DNA of 58,944 nucleotides from the NCBI GenBank assembly GCA_031551255.1, contig JAVBNW010000063.1:1-58944 (forward strand). The letters are read 5' to 3'. This DNA is from JAVBNW01 sp031551255. GTDB taxonomy: Bacteria; Bacillota; Clostridia; Christensenellales; UBA1750. Positions 52,147 to 58,944 of the stretch are shown one piece after another. The first letter of the stretch is position 1. Each line of letters begins with the position of its first letter. The notes beneath the pieces are model-generated. The model saw only the letters and a list, made by a program, of their open reading frames with translations. It did not search any database and was not told the DNA's origin. Made by a program: the position numbers and the translations under genes.

Positions 52147-53346
52147 ATGTACAAGGCCATTCCGATTGCGAAGGATTTGTTTTTTACCGGCGTGTTTGAT
52201 CCGGACCTTAGGGTGTTTGACGTCATTATGGAGTCTCCGCGCGGCACAAGCTACAACAGCTACGTGCTCAAGGGGGAAACGGGCGTCGCCGTGATCGAGG
52301 CGGCAAAGGCCGGCTTTGAGGAACAGTGGCTCGATCGCATTCGCGATTGCGTCGACCCTAGCGAGATTACCCACATCTTCCTCAACCACACCGAGCCCGA
52401 CCATGCCGGCGCGCTGGGCGCGCTGCTGGAAATCGCGCCGAAAGCCACGGTATACTCCTCGCGCGCGGCCAACCTTAACATCGCGCAAATTCTCAACGCG
52501 CCCTTTCCCTCCAAGGTGATCTCCGGCGGGGACAGCTTCGATTTGGGGGGCAAGACGCTCAAGGTGATCGACGCGCCGTTTCTGCACTGGCCGGATTCCT
52601 TATTCTTGTGGTGCGAGCAGATCGAGGCGCTGTTTACGTGCGATGTGTTCGGCTTCCATTACTCCTGCGATACCGTATTTGCGTGCGAAGTGGACGAAGA
52701 GCTGCTTGGGTACAGGAAATATTATTTTGATGCGATCTTTTCTCCGTTTGCCGAGTACGTGCTTTCCGCGCTGGAGAAAATCGACGCGCTGCCGATCCAC
52801 TATTTGTTGACCAGCCACGGGCCCGTGTATCGCGCGCCGCAAGAGGCGCGCGATGCGATCGACCTATACAGGGGCTGGGCAAAGGAGACGGTCGACGCGT
52901 TCCGGCCCGATACGGTGTTTGTGGGCTACGCATCTTCCTACGGCTACACGCGTTCGGCGGCGGAGGCGGTCGCCGAGGTGGTGCGGCAAAGTGGATTGAC
53001 GCCCGTCGTGTTCAACATTGGCGCGCAGCCAGCCCAAGCGGCTGCGGCGGCGGGAAATTGCGCCGCGATCGCGCTGGGCACATCTACGCTCAACCGCGAT
53101 GCGCTGCCACCGGTATGGGCATTCCTGGGCGAACTCTCGGCCATTCGGCTGCGCCGCCGGCCCGCCATCGCATTCGGTTCCTTCGGCTGGAGCGGCGAGG
53201 CGGTGGGCAACGTGCGCGCAAGACTTGAGCAGATCGGCCTTAAGGTGGTTGCCGACTATAAATGGAAGCTCAAGCCGACCGTCGAGGATTTAGATGCCGT
53301 GCGCGCGGTGGCTAAGCAACTGACCGACGCCGTAAAGGAGGGTTGA
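52147..53346 (+). CDS. fprA: FprA A-type flavodiiron protein
   Basis: A 399-residue flavodiiron protein that reduces O2 (to water) or NO with electrons from rubredoxin. The N-terminal metallo-beta-lactamase domain carries the diiron ligands HTEPDHAG (His81, Glu83, Asp85, His86), CDVFGFHY and a late TSHGPVY; the C-terminal flavodoxin domain binds FMN (VFVGYASSYGYTRSAAEAV). The ATG at 52147 follows GGAGAGGAG. The ferritin-like gene begins just after its stop within the AGGAGGGT site. Confidence 0.95.
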   Translation: MYKAIPIAKDLFFTGVFDPDLRVFDVIMESPRGTSYNSYVLKGETGVAVIEAAKAGFEEQWLDRIRDCVDPSEITHIFLNHTEPDHAGALGALLEIAPKATVYSSRAANLNIAQILNAPFPSKVISGGDSFDLGGKTLKVIDAPFLHWPDSLFLWCEQIEALFTCDVFGFHYSCDTVFACEVDEELLGYRKYYFDAIFSPFAEYVLSALEKIDALPIHYLLTSHGPVYRAPQEARDAIDLYRGWAKETVDAFRPDTVFVGYASSYGYTRSAAEAVAEVVRQSGLTPVVFNIGAQPAQAAAAAGNCAAIALGTSTLNRDALPPVWAFLGELSAIRLRRRPAIAFGSFGWSGEAVGNVRARLEQIGLKVVADYKWKLKPTVEDLDAVRAVAKQLTDAVKEG

Positions 53347-53348
53347 AA

Positions 53349-53828
53349 GTGGCCTTCGCGTACAACGACCACGAAGCGCTGAGGATCGCCATGGAAATCG
53401 AGCGCAAGGGCGCGGAGTATTACACCCTGATGCTGGATGTGGCGGCCGATGCCCGGGAAAGACAAGTGATTGTGCGGCTTCTTAAGCAGGAAGAAGAGCA
53501 TTTGCACGCCTTTCATGCTATGTACGAGGCCGTGATTTCCCAGCACGACGACGAGGGCGAGACACGCTTTGACGAGGACACGAACGCCTATCTCGCGGCC
53601 GTGGCGGAGGGGGTCGTCGCTCCCGGCGAGGCGATGGAAAAGCCGGCGAGCATGCGAGAGGCGCTTGCGCAGGCCGTTCGATCCGAAAAGGATTCCATCC
53701 TCTTTTATCAGGAACTGGCGCATACCGCGAGAAACCAGGATGCGCGCACGACGTTTTTGCGCATATTAAAGGAGGAAAAGGCGCATTTAGGGGCTCTGCA
53801 AGGCCTGATGGAAGGCGCGAAAGAGTAG
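53349..53828 (+). CDS. Ferritin-like diiron protein (rubrerythrin family)
   Basis: A 159-residue four-helix protein. GTG 53349 is chosen because the GGAGGG site at the fprA 3' end lies six to seven bases upstream; the TTG at 53343 is too close to it. Each half has carboxylate-His patterns (MEIERKGAEYY and KQEEEHLHAFH; RSEKDSILFYQEL and KEEKAHLGAL), typical of rubrerythrin/ferritin-like diiron sites (COG1633). No rubredoxin-like domain is present. It probably works with FprA and rubredoxin in O2 or peroxide defence. Confidence 0.85.
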   Translation: MAFAYNDHEALRIAMEIERKGAEYYTLMLDVAADARERQVIVRLLKQEEEHLHAFHAMYEAVISQHDDEGETRFDEDTNAYLAAVAEGVVAPGEAMEKPASMREALAQAVRSEKDSILFYQELAHTARNQDARTTFLRILKEEKAHLGALQGLMEGAKE

Positions 53829-53916
53829 CGCATTCACTGCGGTGCAAGAGCGGCGACAAAGCCTATGTGGGGCTCCGCCCCATGTCCCGCCAGGGGTTTT
53901 CCCCTGAACCCTAACT

Positions 53917-53942
53917 GAAAATGCCCGTGCGCTGGCATTTTC
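53917..53942 (+). terminator. Terminator of the redox gene cluster
   Basis: GAAAATGCC (53917-53925) pairs with GGCATTTTC (53934-53942), followed by CTATTTGTTT. It lies about 90 bases after the ferritin-like gene. Confidence 0.65.
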
Positions 53943-53984
53943 CTATTTGTTTCACCTGGTTTTTAGGTTTTTATCAACACGTTG

Positions 53985-54012
53985 AAGGGTGATGACATTC
54001 GTCGTCACCCTT
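53985..54012. terminator. Hairpin between convergent redox cluster and oxidoreductase genes
   Basis: Twelve-base arms AAGGGTGATGAC (53985-53996) and GTCGTCACCCTT (54001-54012) pair except for one position around a four-base loop, then ACCTTTTGG. It lies between plus-strand and minus-strand genes and could serve as a second stop. Confidence 0.5.
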
Positions 54013-54045
54013 ACCTTTTGGAAGTGTTTTGCAGAGCTGCTCTTG

Positions 54046-55071
54046 TCAATACCGCACGTCGACCGGCACGCCTTTTTCCGCCGATTCCATGATGGCGAGG
54101 ATCGCCAGCACGCCTCTATGAGAATCCTCGAGAGAAACCCTGAATTCCTTTCCGTCGATGAGCCTATCTACAAAATCTCGTATGCTTTCGTAAGAAAAGC
54201 CCTTGCAGCGGTCAAAGACGTAGTTCGAAACGAGGATATCCGGGGTGGTTGCCTTTTCTTCGGTAACCACCTGCATGAGATTGTGGCTCGAGGCGTCGAT
54301 GGAAACCATGCCCTTGGTGCAGAGCATATTAAACTTAAAGTCGTTGATGTTCGTATTGCCGTTGGGCGTAATCCAGCCGTTTTCCATATGGGCGATGCCG
54401 CCCCTTTGGAACTCGATCGTGGTTAGGTAAACGTCCGCGGCGTCGATCCCCATCTCTTTGAGCAGGCCGTCGCGCTTTACGGAGTAGACGCGCTTCACTT
54501 CGTCGTCAAAGAGCCAGCGCAGCGTATCGAGGCTGTGGCTGCCGAGGAACCACAGGATGGACGACTTGGCGGACCAGGAGAGCATGTCGGTCGCTACCCA
54601 CTTGATGTCGTTGAGGCGGATATAGGCGCAATAAGGCTCCCCCAGCGCGCCGGACGCGATTTGCCGCTTGGCGGAGTTGAAGGGAGGGTTCCAGCGGTTG
54701 TGCAGATCTACCATGCAGCGAACGCCCGCGCGTTTGACGGCATCTACGATGCGGTCGGCATCTCGCGCCGTGGTCGCGAGCGGTTTTTCGATTAGCATGT
54801 GCTTGCCCTGGGCAGCGAAATCCACCGCGATGTCCGCATGCAGAAAATCGGGCGTCACGATCGCAACCGCGTCGATCCCGCTCTTTTTTGCCATGTCCGC
54901 ATAATCGGTATAAACCTCGGGCGCGCCGTATTCCTGCGCGACGGCCTTTGCGCGCGCGGCGTCCCTGTCGCAAACCGCCACGAGTTCCACGCCTGGGTGT
55001 TCGCGGTAGATCGACGCGTGGTTTGCGCCCCATACGCCCGCGCCGACGATGCCCATCCGGATGGTTTTCAT
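54046..55071 (-). CDS. Gfo/Idh/MocA-family NAD(P)-dependent oxidoreductase
   Basis: A 341-residue protein with an N-terminal Rossmann motif (GIVGAGVWGANHASIY), the family EKPLATT motif and the C-terminal alpha/beta domain (RWNPPFNSAKR, GSHSLDTLRWLF). Members oxidise or reduce sugars, inositols or related cyclitols with NAD(P). The ATG at 55071 has a GGGAGGGA site. It stands alone; no ABC transporter or isomerase for a cognate sugar is adjacent, so the substrate is unknown. Confidence 0.92.
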   Translation of the reverse strand: MKTIRMGIVGAGVWGANHASIYREHPGVELVAVCDRDAARAKAVAQEYGAPEVYTDYADMAKKSGIDAVAIVTPDFLHADIAVDFAAQGKHMLIEKPLATTARDADRIVDAVKRAGVRCMVDLHNRWNPPFNSAKRQIASGALGEPYCAYIRLNDIKWVATDMLSWSAKSSILWFLGSHSLDTLRWLFDDEVKRVYSVKRDGLLKEMGIDAADVYLTTIEFQRGGIAHMENGWITPNGNTNINDFKFNMLCTKGMVSIDASSHNLMQVVTEEKATTPDILVSNYVFDRCKGFSYESIRDFVDRLIDGKEFRVSLEDSHRGVLAILAIMESAEKGVPVDVRY

Positions 55072-55425
55072 AAAATCCCTCCCCCAATTTTCCGATGCCT
55101 AGGTTCATTATACCCACGGTTGTTTCGCTGGACAACCATCAGGCAACCAACCACTGATTTATTCATGCGGCACGTCTTTGCGAATCTTTTCTCGGCGCAT
55201 CGTAAGGATACGCCTCGCTCCGGCTCCTTGCAGGTCGCATAAATTTCCCGCAAATCCGGCCACCCTCATTTCATCAGTGGTTACCTAGGAGCATTGCGGA
55301 CAATTTCCGCTCTAAGCTTTGTCAAAAAGAATATGTTTTGGAAATTTTCAGGGAAACCCATGGTTTACTTCCAGTGCACGGATGGGTAGAATATCCATAG
55401 AACGAGTGGAAGAGGAGGCGCGCCG
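55072..55425. other. Gap upstream of the phosphohexomutase, with a weak inverted repeat
   Basis: 354 bases without a gene. AACCACTGAT (55149-55158) is repeated in inverted form at 55273-55282 (ATCAGTGGTT), framing a 134-base segment with a GGATACGCCTCGCTCCGGC core; it may be a fifth, degraded repeat element, but the arms do not extend. A promoter for the mutase follows (55364-55392). Confidence 0.45.
55364..55392 (+). promoter_or_regulatory. Sigma-A promoter of the phosphohexomutase
   Basis: -35 TTTACT (55364-55369), 17-base spacer, -10 TAGAAT (55387-55392), 34 bases before the ATG, with GAGGAGG between. Confidence 0.7.
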
Positions 55426-57141
55426 ATGGATGCGATGATGAGATATCGGGAATGGAAAGAGATGTTTGCCGGGGATGCCGCCATAGCAGGGGAACTGAGC
55501 GCATTGGAGGGCAACGAAAAAGAGATCGAGGATCGGTTCTATGCCGATTTGACCTTCGGAACCGCCGGTATGCGCGAGGTGCTTGGCGCAGGGCCCAACC
55601 GCATGAACCACTATTGTGTTAGAAGGGCGACGCTGGGCTTGGCGGATCTGATCGCCGCGACGCAGGGCGGGGCCACGCGCGGCGTCGCCATCGCCTACGA
55701 TTCGCGCAGGATGTCCGCAGAATTTGCCAAGGAGGCGGCATTGACGCTGTGCTCGCGCGGCATCCGCGCCATGCTGTTCGATGCGCTTCAGCCGGTGCCG
55801 GTGCTGTCGTTTTCGCTTCGGCGTCTTGGCGCCGTTGCGGGCATCGTAATCACCGCGAGCCACAACGCGCCTCAGTACAACGGCTCTAAAGTGTACTGGG
55901 AAGACGGAGGGCAAATGCCTCCCGAGCGCGCGGATGAAGTGTATGCCAACATGCAAAACCACGGCTATGCGGAAGCCGCGCCGATGGATGAGCAAGAGGC
56001 GCTCGATCGCGGTTTGCTTACGTATATCGGCGAGCAGGTAATCGACGAATACATCGCCCGTCTGCGTGAAATTTGCGTGCAGCCTCAGCTGGCTCGCGCG
56101 ATGGGCGACAAGCTCTCCATCGTCTATTCGCCGCTCAACGGCTCGGGCAACGTGCCGGTGCGGCGCATTTTGCGCGAAATCGGCATGAATAAGGTGTTTG
56201 TCGTGGCCGAACAGGAAAACCCCGATCCGGATTTTGCCACGGTAGGCACGCCCAACCCGGAAAACCTGGCGGTGTACGACCTTGCGCGCGGGTTGGCCAT
56301 CGAAAAGCAGGCGGATCTCGTGTTTGCGACCGACCCGGATTGCGATCGCCTCGGTTGCCTCGTCAGGGATATGCAGGGCAAATTTATGGTGCTCACCGGC
56401 AACCAGATCGGCTGCCTGCTGCTGGATTACGTGCTTTCCGGCAGAAAAAAGCAGGGCAATTTACCTGCGAACGGCGCAATCGTCAAGTCGATCGTATCCA
56501 CACAGATGGCCAACGCCATCGCCCGCGCATATAAGATCGAGGCGTTTGACGTGCTCACGGGCTTTAAGTACATCGCCGAAAAGATCGAAGAATTCGAACA
56601 GAGCGGCGCGCACACCTTCCTATTCGGGTTTGAGGAGAGTTATGGCTACTTATCCAGCACGTTCGTGCGCGATAAGGATGCCGTCAACGCGTCGATGCTG
56701 CTGGCCGAGGCGGCGGCCTATCACCTGAGCGAGGGCAGGACGCTATATGCCGCGCTGAGCGCGCTATATGCGAAGTATGGATATTATATCGATAAAACGC
56801 TGCCCTTTACCATTAAAGGCAAGGACGGGCTTGCGCGCATGGCCGCGATCATGGGAGGGCTTCGGGATACGCCCCCCGCGGAGTTGGGCGGCCTGAAGGT
56901 GATAGGCTATCGCGATTATCAAAAGGGATTCATCCGCGATGCGGCGGGCGAGCGTCCAACCGGGATGCCGGTCAGCGATGTGCTGTATTACGAAATGGAA
57001 GGCGGCGCGTGGCTGTGTGTGCGTCCGTCCGGCACCGAACCGAAGATCAAGGTGTATGTCGGCGCAAATGCGCCCGATGAAAAGACGGCCCTTGCGCTTT
57101 CGGATGCTCTGACAAAGAGTGGAACGGCCTTGATCCAGTGA
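55426..57141 (+). CDS. pgcA: Phosphoglucomutase/phosphomannomutase
   Basis: A 571-residue alpha-D-phosphohexomutase that interconverts hexose-1- and -6-phosphates. The phosphoserine loop TASHNAPQYNGSK (Ser145), the Mg site DPDCDRLG, the sugar-binding GFEESYGYL and the C-terminal phosphate-binding RPSGTEPKIK are all intact. The length fits PgcA-type glucomutases, which act on glucose-1-phosphate and so connect glycogen metabolism (glgC, glgP, about 10 kb upstream) with glycolysis. The symbol rests on similarity and length. It has its own promoter and is closed by the hairpin at 57150-57184. Confidence 0.93.
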   Translation: MDAMMRYREWKEMFAGDAAIAGELSALEGNEKEIEDRFYADLTFGTAGMREVLGAGPNRMNHYCVRRATLGLADLIAATQGGATRGVAIAYDSRRMSAEFAKEAALTLCSRGIRAMLFDALQPVPVLSFSLRRLGAVAGIVITASHNAPQYNGSKVYWEDGGQMPPERADEVYANMQNHGYAEAAPMDEQEALDRGLLTYIGEQVIDEYIARLREICVQPQLARAMGDKLSIVYSPLNGSGNVPVRRILREIGMNKVFVVAEQENPDPDFATVGTPNPENLAVYDLARGLAIEKQADLVFATDPDCDRLGCLVRDMQGKFMVLTGNQIGCLLLDYVLSGRKKQGNLPANGAIVKSIVSTQMANAIARAYKIEAFDVLTGFKYIAEKIEEFEQSGAHTFLFGFEESYGYLSSTFVRDKDAVNASMLLAEAAAYHLSEGRTLYAALSALYAKYGYYIDKTLPFTIKGKDGLARMAAIMGGLRDTPPAELGGLKVIGYRDYQKGFIRDAAGERPTGMPVSDVLYYEMEGGAWLCVRPSGTEPKIKVYVGANAPDEKTALALSDALTKSGTALIQ

Positions 57142-57149
57142 GCATTGTA

Positions 57150-57184
57150 AAGAAACCGGCTGTCGCACTGCTGGTTTCTTTTTC
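57150..57184. terminator. Bidirectional terminator after the mutase
   Basis: AAGAAACC (57150-57157) pairs with GGTTTCTT (57173-57180), with inner pairs, followed by TTTCG on the plus strand; on the minus strand TTTAC follows. It lies between the convergent mutase and peptidase genes. Confidence 0.8.
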
Positions 57185-57218
57185 GTTGTTTGTGAAAATT
57201 AACCTTCGCTATATAGGG

Positions 57219-58481
57219 CTATCGCTTGCCCTCGATTACATCCAGGCATACTGTGAGCGCATCCTCGCCCTGGGCGATCTGCACATCGGGCAGCGTGCCA
57301 CGCACCTGGTTGCACGTGCCGTCCGGGTTCAGGGCATAGGCCGCGGTATAGCGCACCAGCAGGCCCGAGTTTGGCAGAGCGAGAAACATGGGATCGCCCG
57401 AGCCGAGCCCATCGCCCCCGGTGACGCTTCCCACCAGCTTTGCAAAGCCGGTAAGCTTACACATGGCGATGAACGCCTCCGCCGCCGAAACGTTTTTTTC
57501 ATCGCATAGCACGTAGATCTTGCCGCGAAAGCCGGAAGGCTGGGCGGGAGGATCGAGGCGGTATCGGCTTTGAACGAGAAAGGAGAAATCCTTTGCAAGT
57601 TCGGGCTGCACGCCATATTCCACCAGGATGTTCGCGGCGCGCGCGCCGCTGGCATCCAGCCACTCGCGCTTGGCGGGCAGCAGCTGATCTCCCGCGGTAA
57701 AGTAGCGGTTCACCATGCCGTCCTTCATCAAAAACGTGACGTCGTATAGAAGCGGCCCCCGCTGCAGAGGCAAAAGAATGTTGTCGACCCAATACTGCGT
57801 CGAGCCCCCTTCGTTGCCGCGCAAATCGAGGATGATGTGCGAAAAATTCTTGGCCGACGTGAAAAAGGCGCGCAGCGCTTCGCCCTCCGTACGGACGCGG
57901 CTTGCCGCGAACGAAGGGATGACGGCGAGCGCGATGCGCCCATCGGCAAGAATTTGCGTCGATACCTCCGGTACGACCGGCGCCTGCGCGCCATCTGTAA
58001 TATTGGGAAGCGCATAATAGGCGCGCACGGATGGCGCATCAAACAAGGCGGTCCATAGCGCATACTCGCCGTGTTCGCTCTCGGACGCAAAAAACGCGGC
58101 TCTATAGCTTTGGTAGGCTGAAGGAGACACCGTATCCAAATGCGCCCGGACGATAAAGCATGCCAGCAACGCGTCGATTTCTTTCGAAAAATCTGCCATA
58201 GTCACCTTTTGGTTTTGAATGCGTTCGCGAGTTTCCTTTAATGTGGAGGAAAAAGAAGAATTCTGGGCATGATAAAAGGGATAGTTTAGCTTCAGCATCA
58301 TGAGCAGGTAGTCGATATCCTCGAGCAACAGCGCCGGATCCAGCGCATCCTCGGGGACCGGCGTAGGCTCGACGGGCAAAGGCCCGCCGCTGGAGCACGC
58401 GGCGAGCAGGCACAGCAGAACGCATGTCGCCGTCGCGCGCGCGATGTTGTGTTGCCTGATGAAATCGCCCCCCTTTGCCAT
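57219..58481 (-). CDS. S41-family peptidase-like lipoprotein
   Basis: About 420 residues. A hydrophobic signal with lipobox LLAAC lies near residue 29, so it is an exported lipoprotein. The S41 (tail-specific protease) core is visible as ILDLRGNEGGST, a likely catalytic Ser in KNVSAAEAFIAMCK, and GSVTGGDGLGSGDP. No PDZ domain is obvious. ATG 58481 is the only ordinary start in frame, but it sits just three bases from a TATAAT and has no site; a strong AAAGGGGGGC lies a few codons in and points to an ATC (codon 8, 58460), which would give a more usual signal length. The start therefore needs care. Substrates are unknown. Confidence 0.82.
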   Translation of the reverse strand: MAKGGDFIRQHNIARATATCVLLCLLAACSSGGPLPVEPTPVPEDALDPALLLEDIDYLLMMLKLNYPFYHAQNSSFSSTLKETRERIQNQKVTMADFSKEIDALLACFIVRAHLDTVSPSAYQSYRAAFFASESEHGEYALWTALFDAPSVRAYYALPNITDGAQAPVVPEVSTQILADGRIALAVIPSFAASRVRTEGEALRAFFTSAKNFSHIILDLRGNEGGSTQYWVDNILLPLQRGPLLYDVTFLMKDGMVNRYFTAGDQLLPAKREWLDASGARAANILVEYGVQPELAKDFSFLVQSRYRLDPPAQPSGFRGKIYVLCDEKNVSAAEAFIAMCKLTGFAKLVGSVTGGDGLGSGDPMFLALPNSGLLVRYTAAYALNPDGTCNQVRGTLPDVQIAQGEDALTVCLDVIEGKR

Positions 58482-58816
58482 AGATTATACCACGAAATCG
58501 ATATCCAGAAGGGCGTCGTAGAAAATGTAAACCAATGGAAGGTCATCCGGCATCGGTATATCAGGCTATAGGGCAGGTTTACATGGGTTTTCCCACAACA
58601 AACCGGCAGCAAAAAAACTTGTCGAAAAAGTAAAAAAGTGCTTGACTCCACCTATAGCTCTATGCTACACTAAGCGGGCTCGCTCGAAGGGGAGGGCAGA
58701 AGAGGACCTTGAAAACGGCATAGGTGAGAAGGAAAGACGAGAGTCAATTTCGAGCCAGGAGACTAGTTTAAGGCGAGAGCCGAGACGGGTCTCATGAAGA
58801 GTTAAGAAGCGAGAAT
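58482..58816. other. rRNA operon leader and upstream region
   Basis: 335 bases without a protein gene. ATGTAAACC (58525-58533) recurs inverted as GGTTTACAT (58576-58584), and GCTATAGG (58564-58571) as CCTATAGC (58651-58658), the latter inside the promoter spacer. The rRNA promoter follows, then a leader with ACCTTGAAAACGGCATAGG near 58708-58726, like the boxA-type antitermination segment of Firmicutes rRNA leaders. Confidence 0.55.
58642..58671 (+). promoter_or_regulatory. rRNA operon promoter
   Basis: -35 TTGACT (58642-58647), 18-base spacer, -10 TACACT (58666-58671) with TGC just ahead, about 150 bases before 16S. An A-rich tract (GAAAAAGTAAAAAAG) immediately upstream resembles an UP element, as expected for a strong rRNA promoter. 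Confidence 0.75.

Positions 58817-58944
<128 letters not shown>

Larger units (their letters stand above)
53829..54045. other. Intergenic stretch with three hairpins
   Basis: Contains tandem small hairpins GTGGGGCtccGCCCCAT and CAGGGGttttCCCCTG (53870-53907), then the terminator AAAATGCC...GGCATTTT (53918-53941) and the stem AAGGGTGATGAC / GTCGTCACCCTT (53985-54012). The first pair looks like a repeat-type element. No gene was seen. Confidence 0.5.

Noticed and set aside
53343..53349. TTG 53343 as start of the ferritin-like gene
   Set aside because: It overlaps the GGAGG site itself; GTG 53349 has proper spacing.
55149..55282. Fifth element of the repeat families upstream of the mutase
   Set aside because: Only 10-base perfect inverted ends with arms that do not extend; kept as a low-confidence note inside the intergenic entry.

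Overview
The window reads as chromosomal DNA of a fairly GC-rich, anaerobic Gram-positive bacterium of the Clostridia type. The reasons are: a T-box riboswitch ahead of ileS, the glgC/glgD subunit pair, rubrerythrin, rubredoxin and an FprA-type flavodiiron protein, lipoprotein signals, strong purine-rich ribosome binding sites with many GTG and TTG starts, and a Firmicutes-like 16S rRNA 5' end at the right edge. The species cannot be named from this. No tRNA gene, CRISPR array, prophage or transposase gene was seen.

Layout. 1-2.5 kb: 3' part of an SNF2 helicase, a small ribbon-helix-helix protein and RadC, closed by a strong bidirectional terminator. 2.5-8.1 kb: NhaC-type antiporter, a large hybrid sensor kinase with two solute-binding domains, and a Vat/CatB-like acetyltransferase broken by an amber codon. 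8.1-11 kb (minus): winged-helix AlkZ-like protein, GNAT, RarA. 11.1-16.3 kb (plus): DUF362 protein, GNAT, TldD, TldE, carbon-nitrogen hydrolase. 16.3-19.3 kb: accessory genes (phosphotransferase, frameshifted GNAT, NTF2-like protein, lyxose-isomerase-like protein). 19.7-23.5 kb: an unrecognised membrane-anchored exported protein followed closely by a GH78-like glycosidase. 23.7-26.4 kb: AT-rich phospholipase-like gene, methyltransferase and rubrerythrin, surrounded by repeats. 26.5-31.6 kb (minus): pseudouridine synthase, RNA methyltransferase, T-box-controlled ileS. 31.6-40.6 kb: DsbA-like protein, lipoprotein, MBL hydrolase, tandem GNAT, GH3 glycosidase, GNAT, YgjP-like peptidase, Nudix hydrolase, aldo-keto reductase with Fe-S sites. 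40.8-51.5 kb: glgB-glgC-glgD, glgA, glgP and a GH13 enzyme, a full glycogen synthesis and breakdown set; a phosphohexomutase at 55.4 kb links it to glucose-6-phosphate. 51.6-53.8 kb: DUF1858 protein, rubredoxin, FprA and a ferritin-like protein, probably an O2/peroxide detoxification unit. 54-58.5 kb: Gfo/Idh/MocA oxidoreductase, phosphohexomutase, S41 peptidase lipoprotein. 58.6 kb to the end: rRNA promoter and start of 16S.

The main unexpected structure is a set of short non-coding inverted-repeat elements. Two share TATAGTCACCG ends (17837-18001 and 25489-25614); others with different ends lie at 25743-25895 and 32153-32435. Three of these carry a related central core. They look like non-autonomous mobile repeats, and two form the stop codons or 3' ends of neighbouring genes. 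Several genes also look damaged or non-standard: an amber codon, a homopolymer frameshift, and two genes whose best ribosome binding site points at a non-canonical start. I did not find a convincing wholly new multi-gene system; the best leads are the repeat family and the 19.7-23.5 kb exported-protein/glycosidase pair.
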